From contig JAJTUP010000008.1 in the NCBI GenBank assembly GCA_021399435.1, forward strand, positions 1,488,001 through 1,552,000: 64,000 bases of DNA, written 5' to 3'. Positions 1 through 11,192 of the stretch are shown one piece after another. Under the pieces are notes generated by a model. That model worked only from the letters and a program-made list of their open reading frames with translations, did not search any database and was not told where the DNA came from. This DNA comes from Diaporthe sp. PMI_573. Taxonomy: Eukaryota; Ascomycota; Sordariomycetes; Diaporthales; Diaporthaceae. Position 1 is the first letter of the stretch. The number at the start of each line of letters is the position of its first letter. The position numbers and the translations under genes are program-made.

Positions 1-100
1 GACGTCACACATGGGCTCTTCAAGTTGCGGTGCTAGGAAAACGGGCCCTACACGTCCCAAGACAATCAAGGATCCAAATGAAGGAAGGCTAATCACGTAG

Positions 101-2172
101 TCCAGGCAGAAGATACGTTGCACCGGGGCACTCCCATGTGAGATATGCGTGAGGAAGGGCAATCGTTGCTCGTATGAAGCCTCCTACGCCCGGGGACGCG
201 CGCCGTCCGTCGTGGGTGGCGACAATCAAGCCGCTGTGACGCGTCCGGCCGTGGTGGACAATTCTGCGAAATCTATCAGTTTGGCCCAGGAGCCGGTCTC
301 TGAGCCACTATCATTGCGAGCGTCACCTGAACCAACACAAACAGACCAACAGGGACACTATGTGGGGCCTGCTTCAGGAGTATCATTCCTACTCCGGGTG
401 CAGAGGAGGGTGTACCAAACCTTGAAGTTCCCGCCGTCCTCGTCCATATTCACCTTTGGGGATGCTCCCTTGCCGGACTTTGATGTCTCTTTTTTTGTGC
501 TTCCTCCCAAGGATGTTACGCGGCAACTGCTTGTCAGATATTTTGACTTTGCTGTGCCGACCCATCGGTTTCTACATCGCCCTACTGTCGAGGCATGGTT
601 CGAGGATTTATACACATCCACTGGATGCATGAGCAGCAGAGACGAGGCCCCAGCAAGGACTGCTCTCCTGTTCATGGTCTTTGCGCAGGCAAGCCTCTAC
701 ATGACCGAGCCTGCTACTGATTCGCACCACGAGAAAATGGCCGACGTCAGCTCTCGATACTTCCTCGCAGCAGAACATCAACTACAAAAGGAGCGAGGTA
801 AAGTCCGTCTTGCCAGTGTCCAGGCTCGTCTAGCGCAGTGTTTCTGGTTGCTGTCGCAGTCACGCATCAATCACTGCTGGACGCTCTTTGGGACAACCGC
901 TCATCTCGCACTAGCCATTGGGTTGAACCGGGGCAAGAAGACAGAGGCTCAAGGTCGTACAGGGAAAATCGAGACTGAGTGTCGTAGAAGGACCTTCTGG
1001 TGTGCCTATACACTGGACAAATATCTTGCGGCCGCTCTCGGGAGGCCTCGCACTTTCCACGAAGAGGACATCGACCAAGAGCTCCCCTCTTGCATTGATG
1101 ATCCGGACCTGGAGCAAGCTGGGGTTGAGCCTAAAACTCCTCTCGGCCAACCACTAATGCTTGGCGCTGTGGCACATATTAGATTGTCACGCATCAATGA
1201 CGGCATTCTAAAGGAACTCTATCCCATCTGGCCGCTGTCAACCTCCACCCGGCTGAAGGTTGCTGCTCAGTATTCCACAAGGCTGCGAAACTGGTACCAA
1301 GAAATGGCGGAGTTTCTTGACTCCAGCAGGATCAACACGTCTTTGCTCCTGCCCATCTACCAACGGCAACGCCATGTCCTGAATCTAGCATATTGGCACG
1401 CCACAATTTTGACACAAAGGCCATTTCTGCTCAACAAGTTCGGAGCCACACGAACCAGTGCGAACACAATACAGGTTGAGGACCGTGTCAAAGACTGCCT
1501 TCAAGCGGCGCTCAACATCTGCGACCTAGTCGATGAGCTCATCAACGCGAGGATGATGTTCAAAGCATTTTGGGTAAGCCAATCATCATCTTTGTTTTCG
1601 TCGTTCGGTAGACTTTTCTGACCCTCAGAGAAGTTCACTTCATATTATGCGTTTTGCGCTGCTGTCGTGCTATACGTGTTCTCCATTCAGCAAAAGTCAT
1701 GCATCCCCGAGGCACCAAATCGACATCTATCCGTAGCAATCAGGTGTCAAGAGCAAATGTCAATGATCGCAGAGGAGCATTCACTCGCCAGACGGTACTG
1801 TCTAGTACTTGACGAGCTACGCAAAGAAGCCATACGACACTCAGAACAGCCTCTAGACGACCAGGCCATAGTTGCCGGGGATGACGCCAACTCGCAACAA
1901 TTTGAGAATCTTGGTCCTGAGGAGGCTGTGCTGGGTGTGACTGCCGGCTTCGGCCAACATTCACTCACATCAGATGCCAACGACATGGAAGGCTTTGACG
2001 CGAGTCCCGGCAGTTCACTTTATGACATGTCAGGGTGGGGGACCTTTGACTCAATGGTAAGAAAACAAAATACCAAATGAAGTACTCATGGGGCACTGCT
2101 AACCTAGTTAAGGTAACTTCTGGATTTGGGAATCTGGAGGACTTACTGGGTGACGGATCTTTTCACTTCTGA
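101..2172 (+). CDS. Zn2Cys6 fungal-specific transcription factor (5' end outside window)
   Basis: Likely a sequence-specific nuclear regulator. Exons read as 101-1573, 1631-2056 and 2113-2172. The first visible exon opens, right after an AG acceptor at 99-100, with the second half of a Zn2Cys6 binuclear cluster (RQKIRCTG, PCEIC, KGNRC). The first CxxC pair must therefore lie on an exon upstream of the window. The middle (about 550-1330) has the fungal_trans domain pattern, including a Cys-Arg-Arg-Arg-Thr-Phe-Trp motif near 990. Intron 1574-1630 restores a typical FTSYYAFC segment; intron 2057-2112 joins the last exon, which ends GFGNLEDLLGD-type, common at the C-terminus of this family. Target genes are unknown. 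It is about 8 kb from the catabolic genes, so a regulatory link is only a guess. Confidence 0.85.
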
Positions 2173-3013
2173 CCAAACTCAAAGAGTGCTCGGTTTAGTA
2201 CTTATATAGTATCATTGTCATTGCCCGTGCCTGTTGGCCCGATCGTCGCCTCCGTTCCAGGAACCTCAAAAGTTGTCAACTATCATTCAGGGACCACAAG
2301 TTTGCAGAAGGCTAGCAGCAGAAATCCAACTCCACATTTACCAATAACCCGGCTGGTGAATCGGGGGTGTCCGTTGGTGTTTGACCATTCCCACTCAGGC
2401 TTGAGTCGTGGAAGTTTCAGATATAATCCACATCCACGCATGACCTAGCACATGCGGCCATAGATACAGGAAAACACGTGATCCTGTCTGCTCTCCTATC
2501 GTTAAGCCTGTAATCGATAGACTAGTCGTCGTCGCCGTCTGGACATCCCTCCCTCTGTCTCCGGAAGACAGCCGGCCGCGCTAAGCCCGGCCTCTGGGGC
2601 CTGCCCACCGTTTCCCTCCTATACATAGCAACGCCCGTTTAGGTCTTGCTGCGCCCGCTTGGCTAGACTGAGGCCTCTGCTGCTATATAAACGCCCCCTC
2701 CCTTACGGCAGCCTTGCCTTCTAGTCTGGTACTGTCTTAATGCATCGTAGCCTTTGCACTTAGGCTACCTGCGGCCTATATGTTAGTTGGCTAGCTCCTC
2801 CTCCTCCTTGTCGGCGCAAGGGGTACAGTAGGCCCAACATTTATAAGACTATAGGGAGAGTTTAAGTTACTATTAAAGGAGGACTATGAGTAGACATATA
2901 TATAGCTATTATTAACTTTATGTCACACGGAAGAGGTCCACCACTATGGTGGAGTAACGTTAGGCAACCAGCGGGCCCTGCGGGCCAGCTGAAGGAATAG
3001 GAGCCTCAGGCAT

Positions 3014-3048
3014 CTAGACTCGATGGACTATATATGGCGCGAGTCTAG
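3014..3048. repeat. 9-bp inverted repeat with 17-nt loop
   Basis: CTAGACTCG at 3014-3022 pairs perfectly with CGAGTCTAG at 3040-3048. It lies within the hairpin-rich block. Confidence 0.8.
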
Positions 3049-3064
3049 CATTTGTATCCAGGGA

Positions 3065-3087
3065 GGATCCTTGAACCTCAAGGATCC
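3065..3087. repeat. 10-bp perfect inverted repeat with 3-nt loop
   Basis: GGATCCTTGA at 3065-3074 and TCAAGGATCC at 3078-3087 form a perfect stem around ACC. It is the strongest small hairpin of the 2.2-3.3 kb block. Confidence 0.85.
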
Positions 3088-3292
3088 CTTAGACCCCCTT
3101 AGAGATTATCGTTGAAATACCACAAGCCCTACACACACGCTAGCCCTTGTAACACTTTATACACGAGCTCAGGGAAGAGCAGTCGGAAAGCTGAGCAGAC
3201 AGCAGACAGACCAATAAACAGTTGATTAACAAAACACGGTGTGGCCGAAGCCCCCAACCTGTAACTTGCGACAGAAAAGCACACCGTCCATG

Positions 3293-4267
3293 TCACACCT
3301 CATCCGCAGGCACTGGAAGGGGAAACACCTCATGCTCGCGCACGTCCAACACAATCATATGGCCTGGACTGTGCGCCATCGACAGTCCCTCCAAGCCCGC
3401 CGCCATTACTGCATTCTGCGGCGTCACACCACATCCCCAGAAAACTGGGACATAACCGTCCTCGGTCTCGTCAAAGAGGCGCCCGCTACCATCCAATCGC
3501 AGACTCGGCTCTCCCCACTGCACGTGCGTAATGTCCTCAATGCCGAGCTTCCGCGCACCGTCCCAGCCCCACGCGACTGGCTCGCCATGGGTCGCCACGT
3601 ATGGTCGGGTGATAGTGCGGACGGTCTCGACGTCCTCGACCTTGTAAGGACGCATCGAGACGACGTAAGTGGCATTGGAGAATACGCCGGCTGGACAGAG
3701 GGGGATACTGGTGCGGTACATTGGGACGTTGCGATCCTGGAGCTGGTGGCGGGGTGGGAGGCTGGCGCTGATGAGCGCGGACTCGAAGCTGTAGGAGCAG
3801 CCAATCAGAAATCCGACATGGTCGTCTGTCCACTGAGCAGAGATGTCGAGGACATCAGCGCCCCGAAGCTCGCCGTTTTGGTAGACTCTGTACTTGGGGA
3901 AATCATGGCGTAGATCAACGTCTTTGGCGACCTCTAGTGAGACGTTGTCTCCTCGTGTGTGCTTAGTTCCATTCTCCGTGGAACAGTGAGGGGCCGTTGC
4001 CGTCGAAGTGGACGATTTGAGGTGAGTTCTTAGAAGCGTTGCGTCGCCCGACGCAGCAGATTCTGCGAGAAGAGGGCAGGGGACTGGGTTGCGAGCGCAG
4101 AGCAGGCGAAAGTCGTCGGCATAGCGAGACGGGAGGACAAGGAGGTTTGCTTGGAGGTAAGTGGGAGCTATGCCGGCTGTTGGGTTTGTGAGCGTCTTGC
4201 CGCGGGCGGCGAGACGAGCAGATCGGCCGGTGGGGTAGCGCTGTGCGGGAGACTGATCGGTAGTCAT
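3293..4267 (-). CDS. DUF1445 / YcsI-like protein (putative hydro-lyase)
   Basis: Single-exon gene, 324 aa from the start chosen at 4267. An in-frame ATG lies 21 nt further upstream (4288), but fungal relatives as I know them begin near the MTTDQSP position. Family marks: PTAGIAPTYLQANL near the N-terminus, a DFPKYRVYQNGEL stretch, and the hallmark VFWGCGVTPQ followed by an SPGHM motif near the C-terminus. DUF1445 proteins (bacterial YcsI, often labelled putative hydro-lyase) are related to part of the vertebrate mitochondrial D-glutamate cyclase protein, but the reaction of fungal members is not established. The stretch between about residues 85 and 110 is Ser/Thr-rich and matches the family poorly; it could hide a small in-frame intron. 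No obvious functional link to neighbours. Confidence 0.85.
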   Translation of the reverse strand: MTTDQSPAQRYPTGRSARLAARGKTLTNPTAGIAPTYLQANLLVLPSRYADDFRLLCARNPVPCPLLAESAASGDATLLRTHLKSSTSTATAPHCSTENGTKHTRGDNVSLEVAKDVDLRHDFPKYRVYQNGELRGADVLDISAQWTDDHVGFLIGCSYSFESALISASLPPRHQLQDRNVPMYRTSIPLCPAGVFSNATYVVSMRPYKVEDVETVRTITRPYVATHGEPVAWGWDGARKLGIEDITHVQWGEPSLRLDGSGRLFDETEDGYVPVFWGCGVTPQNAVMAAGLEGLSMAHSPGHMIVLDVREHEVFPLPVPADEV

Positions 4268-5485
4268 GATGGATAGATTAGAGATCAAAATAAGGTCAAG
4301 TATGTCAAGAGCAAGAGACTTGACGATTGGGAATTTTTAGTCTCGAATTTTCAGTGTTGATTGAAAAGAGGAGCGCCCGTCCGGTCCAGGAAAGGCGGCC
4401 ACTTTCGGTGCAAGTATAATTATCGCCCGGCTATATGGGCGCAGGATAAGAGCCGGGCTCGGAGACTTCCTGCCGGTACTCCAGCTGCGTCATGAAGACC
4501 GCACTGTCTGGGGACTGGTTGCAGTTTTCGCGACAGTAATATATGTATTGACGCAGGACGCACCAGTGTTTTCGGTCTGTCAGACCACAAACTTGAAGTG
4601 TACCTATTTGAGGTACTGGGTCACAGAACTGGAGCGACCACAATTTTGCAAGGCTGTACAGGCCATGCTATGGTGGAAGCAAGCCAAGCATGGGAAAATG
4701 CGCCTCTAGCGAGGTTGTTTCCAGGTTTAGCCAAACCGTCAACGGCGAACATTGAAGTTCCTGGGGATTTTGGGCTGCATCCCGAGTTCTTGTTAACGGA
4801 ACGTCTACCTCTCCTAGGTATACACCTTCTTCTCCCCTTGCTTTTGTATAAGCTTCTGCGGTGTTACGATGGCACGCGAGCTGTGACATGCCACTGATCC
4901 ACGGAGAGCGCTTTTCTGGCTCCGGGACAGCGGACGTCGCTTGACTTCTGCGAGATTCAATGTTGACGAGCTTCTTAACGGCCCTCCGCCTCTTTTCCCG
5001 CCTGAATTTTGCTGCTCACTCGCTTGGACTGTCGCTCTTTTCGACGTGTACGAGCGGTCGCCGTCGCCTTCCAGGGACTTTGTAGGCGTCTCACTGTTGG
5101 CTCCGACGGGCTGGGCTGTTAGTGAAGCGCCTGCTTGAGCGGCCGATTGCTTCAAATTAGACAATGTCATGTACACAGTGACTGATAGTATCAATTCTAT
5201 TCCATTGGGACTCCGCGAACTGAAGCTGTGACTGGAGCTGTTGAGACGACAATCGTCAGTGCTGTAAGTGAGGGAGTGCCCAAGGGGCAAAACCCATGAT
5301 CCCTGCCAAATGGCTGCCCCTTCAGGGGTCGGGAAACGACTCCGATCAAAAAGTCGTGACCCACCTGGGGATGCTTGTAACAACCGTCGCTTGTCCGGTC
5401 AAGTCGACATGCACAGTGCCCAGGATATGAGTGATAACGGCGACTCTTTTGATGTCGGTTATCATGTAGACCCGGCAGCATTTTT
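4268..5485. other. Intergenic, no supported gene
   Basis: Only short overlapping open frames with no family resemblance. The 189-codon minus-strand frame at 4814-5383 is low-complexity and has no recognisable domain. Confidence 0.5.
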
Positions 5486-6049
5486 ATGCACGAGATTAGA
5501 CCGTCGGACCCGATCCTCCCCAGCGAGGACGCGGTGCTTGCCTTCAGGTTCAACAATGCCTCTCTCATTCTCGTTCTAGGACTCGCAATGGCAATGTTCG
5601 TAGCCCTTCTCGCTCTCAGTCGTCGGAGAATATCAATGGGCCATATGCCCCTAGTAGGCACTGACTCACGGGCTACCTCGGCGGCCTGTCACATCTCTCC
5701 CCTTAGCAGAGCTGGCGATGGATCCGATGGCTTTATTGGATGCCAGATCGAAAGTGGAGGTAGTGAAGTAGAGTTAAATGGGCTTGGTTCCATAGTGGAG
5801 AACCAAAGCCTTATGGAATCTGAGAGTGAGCACAAGAGCAACTCCAAACTTGCAGTGGTCAGGGTCGAGGTCAGTCGTAGCCTGCTGAAGTGTGGAATTG
5901 TACGTATGCCACATGGATGGTATAGTGTATCAGACGATCTCGAGGAGAACGCGGTGCCTTCATGGGCCCAGATCGCACACGTGAGCTTTGTTCCAAAGCT
6001 GGACAACGTCGAGACGCCGAAAGAAGGTAATTGGTATGTATTTCTGTAA
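5486..6049 (+). pseudogene. C-terminal remnant of a DUF6536-type fungal membrane protein
   Basis: An open frame with one hydrophobic helix (about residues 25-45, followed by SRRR), then MPLVGTDSRATSAACH, which closely follows the conserved MPVAGS-SAAISAACH segment after the last helix of DUF6536 multi-spanning proteins. Further on, IAHVSFVPK and ETPKEGNWY match the usual last strand. A full member has several membrane helices before this part. I could not find them upstream in any frame, so this looks like a relic rather than a working gene. A highly split gene with unusual introns is the alternative. Confidence 0.45.
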
Positions 6050-6497
6050 GAGATTGATCAAGATAGTCTTGACACTTGGATTTGTCTTCATAAGGCGCTT
6101 CCATTTGATTTCCTTCCTCAGAAGCGCCGGGTCGGCCTGCACAGTGACATGGTAATCAGCAAAGCCTCCGACGCCCGATGACATATTCTCGATTATGTGA
6201 CTCGTCACAGCTGGTCTTTCAAATCAGTGTTCTTTTGCGTCTTGTCACAGAACAAGAAAACAATCAATTGTCCAATGATACCATGGACGCTGGTTGCAGT
6301 TGTCGAACGGGCTCAGGCCCGAGAGGCTGCCATAGATGATGGTGGCATTTTGTTCACGGACATTGGGCCATGTTCAGTGGAGCCTTAACTCGCAGAATCA
6401 ATCTGTACCTGCAGGGTATATGTAGCAAGCCCTCGGCTGTTGGAAGCCTGTTGGTTACTAATTCGTCAGCATCTTTGTTGTATCCAGCTCACTAATA
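6050..6497. other. Intergenic, nothing recognised
   Basis: No domain, repeat or conserved element seen between the membrane-protein remnant and the P450 array. Confidence 0.5.
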
Positions 6498-7384
6498 ATG
6501 CAAACGATCCCCGCACCTTTCCCGCTCTCCAGCTGGACATCAAAGATAGTTAATCCGTTGAACCAGAAAGCAGTGCTATCAACCATGTCTTCCATAATGC
6601 CAGACATCATGCTCTTCATGGCAACCGTATCGGTCGGCTGGCTAGTTTGGAGCTTCTGGTACAGGGTCTCACCTGCCAAATCGCTGCCGGGAATCCCGCT
6701 TGTTGAGTTTGACGGAGACAACTCGAGAGAACGATACACAAGCGATATTGCAAGCCTTATTGGGAAGGGCTACGACACGGTGAGAACTCTTCGTTGTCGC
6801 CTCTTTGTGACTCTGTGATTAATGGAGGAATTAAATTGACAGCATATAAGACATGGCCAACCGTTTTGCGTACGGGACTTCTTGAATCCTGACCGACCAC
6901 GAGTCTTCCTACCTGTCAAGTACATGGAGGGACTGAGAAACGCGCCGTAGGAGAAGCTAAGTCTCCCGGGCATTTTGAATTACGTTCGCACACCTTTCCA
7001 CTCACCCGTCTCTCCGAATTGCTTCCTCTGACCAGGCTATTTCAGACATCTACGATGGGCAGGGTAGGTGGGCCTCGAATCACGGATGAAATCCAGTACA
7101 GTGCACGGGTCGACCTCAATCGCGCACTGAACAAGCTCATCGAGCCCATGCAGACGCTGTGCTTCCGAGTTGCAGAGAGGGAGCTGCCGAACTGCCCAGA
7201 TTGGTCTTTGATCGTCCTGTACCCCAAGGTACTGGAACTATTTTCCCAGATGTCGGCGCGGGTTACGGTTGGCCCCGAGCTCTGCGACGCCTGGCCCGCC
7301 ATCTCGATGAAATACATCACCCGTGTCCTCGCCGCCCAGGCCGCGATCCGGAAGAGGTACTGGCCCTTCTGTGTCGGGGTTTGA
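6498..7384 (+). pseudogene. Cytochrome P450, copy 1: N-terminal half only, nonsense codon
   Basis: Starts with a normal P450 N-terminus: hydrophobic anchor near residues 35-55, then a Pro-rich hinge (SLPGIPLV). Exon 1 is 6498-6779, intron 6780-6842 (GT..AG). The next exon reads PDRPRVFLPVKYMEG, then LRNAP followed by TAG at 6948-6950, exactly where copy 2 has CAG (Gln). A further exon (about 7037-7384) covers the ITDEIQ...MSARVTVGPELCDAW region and stops after RKRYWPF. The I-helix, ExxR and heme-binding Cys are absent. The frame runs straight into the matching middle part of copy 2, so this is one of two tandem paralogues fused by loss of the intervening DNA. No active enzyme can come from this copy alone. 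Confidence 0.8.
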
Positions 7385-7509
7385 TAGGGTAAGATCTTTC
7401 AGTATGAAACTCTCATGGGAGACATGTTTGGGATGTTGAAGAAGCTGTGTGAACTTGTCTAGGCGGCGTCTCATAGCTGATGGTCCCTTGACTTGAGTCG
7501 ACTACCAGT

Positions 7510-9118
7510 CGTCCATTTGTGTTCCTTCCCGTACGATACATGGAGGAAGTCAGAAACGCGCCACAGGACAGTTTGAGCCTTCCCCTGTACACTGAGAAGG
7601 TAAGACTGTTAATCCTTTACGGTTCCTCATTGGATGAATGCGTGTTCATGTTCATACACACCTTCTCACCACACAATTCTCACCACACAATTCTCACCAC
7701 ACAATTCTCACCACACAATTCTCACCACACAATTCTCACCACACAATTCTCACAATCCCTTTAGGCTTCCATCCTTAACCATGTGAACGGTCCAGCTACC
7801 ACAGAAGAGGTCCAACATGCAGCTCGTCTGAACTTAAATCGGGCACTGAACAACCTTGTCGGGCCCATACAAGAACAATGTTTCCTTGCGGCTGACGACA
7901 ACATGCCAGAATGTCTAGGTGCGCCTCACTACTCAACCATGGATCACTGTATCTTATTACATTTGTTCTTCAGCTAACCTGGTATCCCTCAGAATGGACC
8001 CCCGTTCACATCTACCCAGTCATTTTGAAGCTTTTTGCCCACATGTCGGCCCGTGTCATGGTCGGCCCTGAGCTGTGTAAGGAGTGGCCCGCAATTTCTC
8101 TGCAATATCTCAACGCCGCTCTGAAAGCGCCGGGAGTCGTACGGCAAAAGTATCACCCGCGGCTGTACTGGGCCGCTAAATACTTCAGTCCCGAGGTCAA
8201 GGATATCAACGAGCCGCTGAGTTTGTGCGCCCAGAGCTGGAGGCGCGCCAAGCTGCCTTCAGAAAAGCAGAGTCCGAGGGGACAGTTGGGAGCTATGAGA
8301 AGCACGATGATTTCATCCAGTGGCTGATGGATGAGCACCGGGCCAGGAGAAATGAAGTAACCCCTGACGAGCTGGTCCAAAACATTTTTATCACAATGGT
8401 AGCTTCTATGCATGGTACCTCGTCAATCGGCTATTCAGTGCTTCTCGACCTGCTAGCACACCCTGATGCTTTGGCGGACATCAAGGAGGAGATAAGCCGC
8501 ACCAAGAAGGTTGAATTGCAGGGCGAGCAGGTATGGGCACGGCATGCCCTGGGCGAGTTGCGACTCCTTGACAGCTTTATGAGGGAAACACATCGGATGC
8601 ATCCCTTCACGGAGGCCACCATGCAGAGGACTGTGGTCGTACCATACACCTTCAAGGATGGCCTGACCCTCCCGGCTGGGACATCCGTCAACTTCACCTC
8701 GCTGCAACACGGCATGGATCGGGACGCACATGGGGCGGATGCGGATACCTTCGACCCGAATCGCTGGGCCAACAAGCGCCAGCACTTCGATACCAGCAAG
8801 TTTCAGTTTGCCTCGACCTCGGACGACTGGTTCAATTGGGGCGGTGGGCCCCACGTGTGCCCTGGGCGGTTCCTGGCTGACGTAACCATCAAGCTCATCC
8901 TGATCTACTTGCTCGCGAACTACGACATCAAGTATCCTGATGGGATTTCGGTGCGCCCAGCCGATGGCCGAAGAAATCTCATGATCGCACCTGATATGAC
9001 GACGCCCATCCTTTTTAAGAAACTTCTTGCAGAGAGGCAGCTCAGGTGCTGTAACGAGAATATAAGCTGTACAGGGGGGAAAGCAGATATCGTCCTGTTC
9101 GGTGGGGAATCAGCTTGA
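7510..9118 (+). pseudogene. Cytochrome P450, copy 2: lacks N-terminus, one frameshift, heme domain intact
   Basis: Begins abruptly at a RPFVFLPVRYMEE segment that duplicates the middle of copy 1; no membrane anchor precedes it. Introns 7600-7764 and 7919-7992 are well formed. Reading is lost near 8211-8222, where the frame needed for VRPELEARQAA differs by one base from the preceding exon (a likely 1-nt deletion). From there the frame is open to 9118 with a helix I region (MHGTSS), the ExxR motif (ETHR) and the heme loop FNWGGGPHVCPGR. The MHGTSS type of helix I resembles fungal P450s of the ent-kaurene-oxidase-like group, though the substrate cannot be told. If the frameshift is a sequence error, the coding region still lacks an N-terminus. 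Confidence 0.8.
7663..7753 (+). repeat. 14-bp tandem repeat, six copies, inside a P450 intron
   Basis: TTCTCACCACACAA occurs six times in perfect tandem (7663-7746), followed by half a unit. It lies wholly within intron 7600-7764, enlarging it to 165 nt where neighbouring introns are about 55-75 nt. Confidence 0.95.
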
Positions 9119-9939
9119 CAAGACATCTCCTTTGCATGTTAACAAAATCTTAGCGACAGTGGATGGGATCTATTTACCTGGGCTCAACTGGGATGAGGTA
9201 CCTTCGACGGAGCGTCATTGTATTGCACAGCACATCGGCACGCAGCACTTGAGGAAGGTAACTGATAATCTTTGAAGTTTTGAACGACTAGAAGATGGTA
9301 CTCTATGCACTCGTTTAATGTCAAACTAGATTCACGAGGACTTTTTTATTCTCTCCATTGGCATGTTATACATAATCTGGCGTTGTTGGTGGGTCATTGA
9401 TACCGGCATTTGGCTTAAGCCCAAGCCCAGAAACAGCCTTGTGCTGTACAGGGCCCGAAATTGACCAGAGGGTAGCTGCTCCTGCAGCCACAACGGGACG
9501 GGACGAGAGCGACGCATCTCAGCTCGTTCTATTTTGAACATGTCAGACCCCTGGCCTGTCCCTGGGCGGAAGCCGATCCACCTGCCCGCCGAGGAGGTAT
9601 GTCTGCAGCCTCGGCCTGCGGGGAGCATGTGCCTGTCTATCAACAGTAGTCTCGAATAGCAGGAGGGTGTCTTTTCCGTTACCTCGCTGGACGGACATCG
9701 GAAAACCGCCTTTGTCATGTGGTCGGTCACGTTCATGCACATACACTCTCGACTCGAGGCTTTCATGTGATATTCATGAATATTTGGGACTAAGCAGGAG
9801 GTTCTATGTAGATCCTTACGAATGCCTTACGAATGTCATTTCGGCCTTCCAACACCATGGGTCCAATGCAGGAGTGTTGTCTCTTATGACCCTTTTTCGA
9901 TGCTTCTTTCAGATGCTCTCATGCCTGGGTAATGTGGAT
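9119..9939. other. Intergenic, no supported gene
   Basis: No family resemblance in either strand; the 144-codon minus frame at 9332-9766 looks random. Confidence 0.5.
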
Positions 9940-11042
9940 CTAAAGGCTTTTCTCGGACGCCTCGACATCAGCAAGATACAGCTTGCTCAACTTTTCCCAC
10001 TCTCCGTCTGCCAGCTTCCCCTTCAGAGGTAGTCTGCCGCCCTCCAGGGTACCCATGCCGGTGACACGGAAAACGGCCTCCTTGATCCCCACAATGCCAG
10101 TCTTGCCAATGTACTCCTCTGCTTTGCTGACCACGTACTGCAGTCTCTGCACCTCGGCCAGCGTGTCTGGGTCGATCGGCCTCTTCTCTGCGAGTTCCAT
10201 CAACCGGGACACGGTCTTCGGGTAGATGGCTGCGAGGCCATCGATGACTCCAGCGGCTCCGAAGAATACAATGGGGCCAAGTTGCTGGCCGAAGCCGCTG
10301 TATACTCGGAACTTGTTGTGGTCGATTGCTGGGTCAAGGGATACTTGGACGTGGTAAGACACGTTGCCATGAGACCTGGTTCATGGGTCAGCGTGTTTGG
10401 TGTGTCCAAGTGTGCAGGCCAGTCAACCTACATCTTGCATCCCACGATCTTTGGGTGTTGAGCCAGGGCCGAGTAAGTCTCGGGAGTGACCAGAACGTTG
10501 TTTGTGACGCCCGGGTAGTTATATCTGCATCGCTGGTCAGAGAACTTTCGAGTAAACTCCAGACAGATATTGAGAAGCACGACTCACATCAGGATGGGGA
10601 TTGGGCTGTTGTCTGCAATGATGGTGTACCACTCCTGAATGTTGGCCTGCGAGCCTGCTGCGCCAAAGTAGCCAGGGACCAGCACGAGACCCCATTGTGC
10701 GCCGGCCTTGGCGTAGTCCTCTAGCCATTCTAGAGTCTCATCGATGCCGTTGGTGAGCACACCTGCCATGATGGGGTAGTCGGGGAAGCCTGCATCGTCG
10801 AGGCCCTTCCTGCAGCCGGCAATCAGGTCGAATCGCTCCTGTCTGTTCAGATGTATGGCCTCTCCAGTCGAGCCGAGCAGCACAAGACCGCGGATGCCAT
10901 TCTTGGCCAGGAAGACCGAGTGCTTTACTTGTGTCTCAACGTCGACTTTGGGCTGCAGGCCTGCTGATGCGGAGGCGGGTTTCAGGAAGGTAGGCACTGG
11001 GACAAAAACACCCGTCGGAGGGCTGGAGACAGGGGCTGACAT
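9940..11042 (-). CDS. DapA-family (DHDPS/HOGA-like) 2-keto-acid aldolase
   Basis: Class I aldolase, 327 aa, three exons on the minus strand: 11042-10588, 10524-10432, 10375-9940 (introns 63 and 56 nt, both GT..AG and phase-consistent). Marks: GLVLLGSTGEA near residue 55 (carboxylate-binding loop), YNYPGVTNN with the conserved Tyr, and VGCKMSHGN with the Schiff-base Lys. The family cleaves or condenses 2-keto acids with release or use of pyruvate. Fungal relatives are usually labelled 4-hydroxy-2-oxoglutarate aldolase or 2-keto-3-deoxy sugar-acid aldolase. The nearby galactonate dehydratase-like gene suggests the substrate is a 2-keto-3-deoxy sugar acid; this is inference. It is divergent from the aldo-keto reductase at 11538, sharing a 495-bp promoter with a palindromic site. 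Confidence 0.9.
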
Positions 11043-11192
11043 TTTGGCTCGGACTGGTGGCTTTTCTTGTTGCTTGGAGAAGGTGGTGTTTCTGGTGTGT
11101 GTGTGTACTCAAGTCTTGCTACCTCCTCATGGACGTGTGCTCGTTCGAGGTGGTGATTCACAAGCAAATTCGCTGGTGGACCGTTGGCGGTT

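Larger units (their letters stand above)
2173..3292. other. Non-coding, hairpin-rich block; possible degenerate repeat or solo LTR
   Basis: No convincing coding sequence. It contains a TATA-like stretch near 2682, many TA-rich words, and several short inverted repeats clustered at 2940-3090. The stretch from about 2922 (starting TGTCAC) to about 3220 (ending ATAAACA) has the TG...CA outline of a long terminal repeat. I could not find a target-site duplication or any retroelement coding sequence, so this stays a suspicion. Confidence 0.3.

Noticed and set aside
4814..5383. 189-codon minus-strand frame
   Set aside because: Low-complexity, no domain, no conserved start region; likely chance.
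7663..7753. CRISPR-like direct repeats
   Set aside because: Units are directly adjacent without spacers, in a fungal intron.
8211..8222. Possible short intron explaining the P450 copy 2 frame change
   Set aside because: The only GT..AG pair available would be about 27 nt, too short for splicing.
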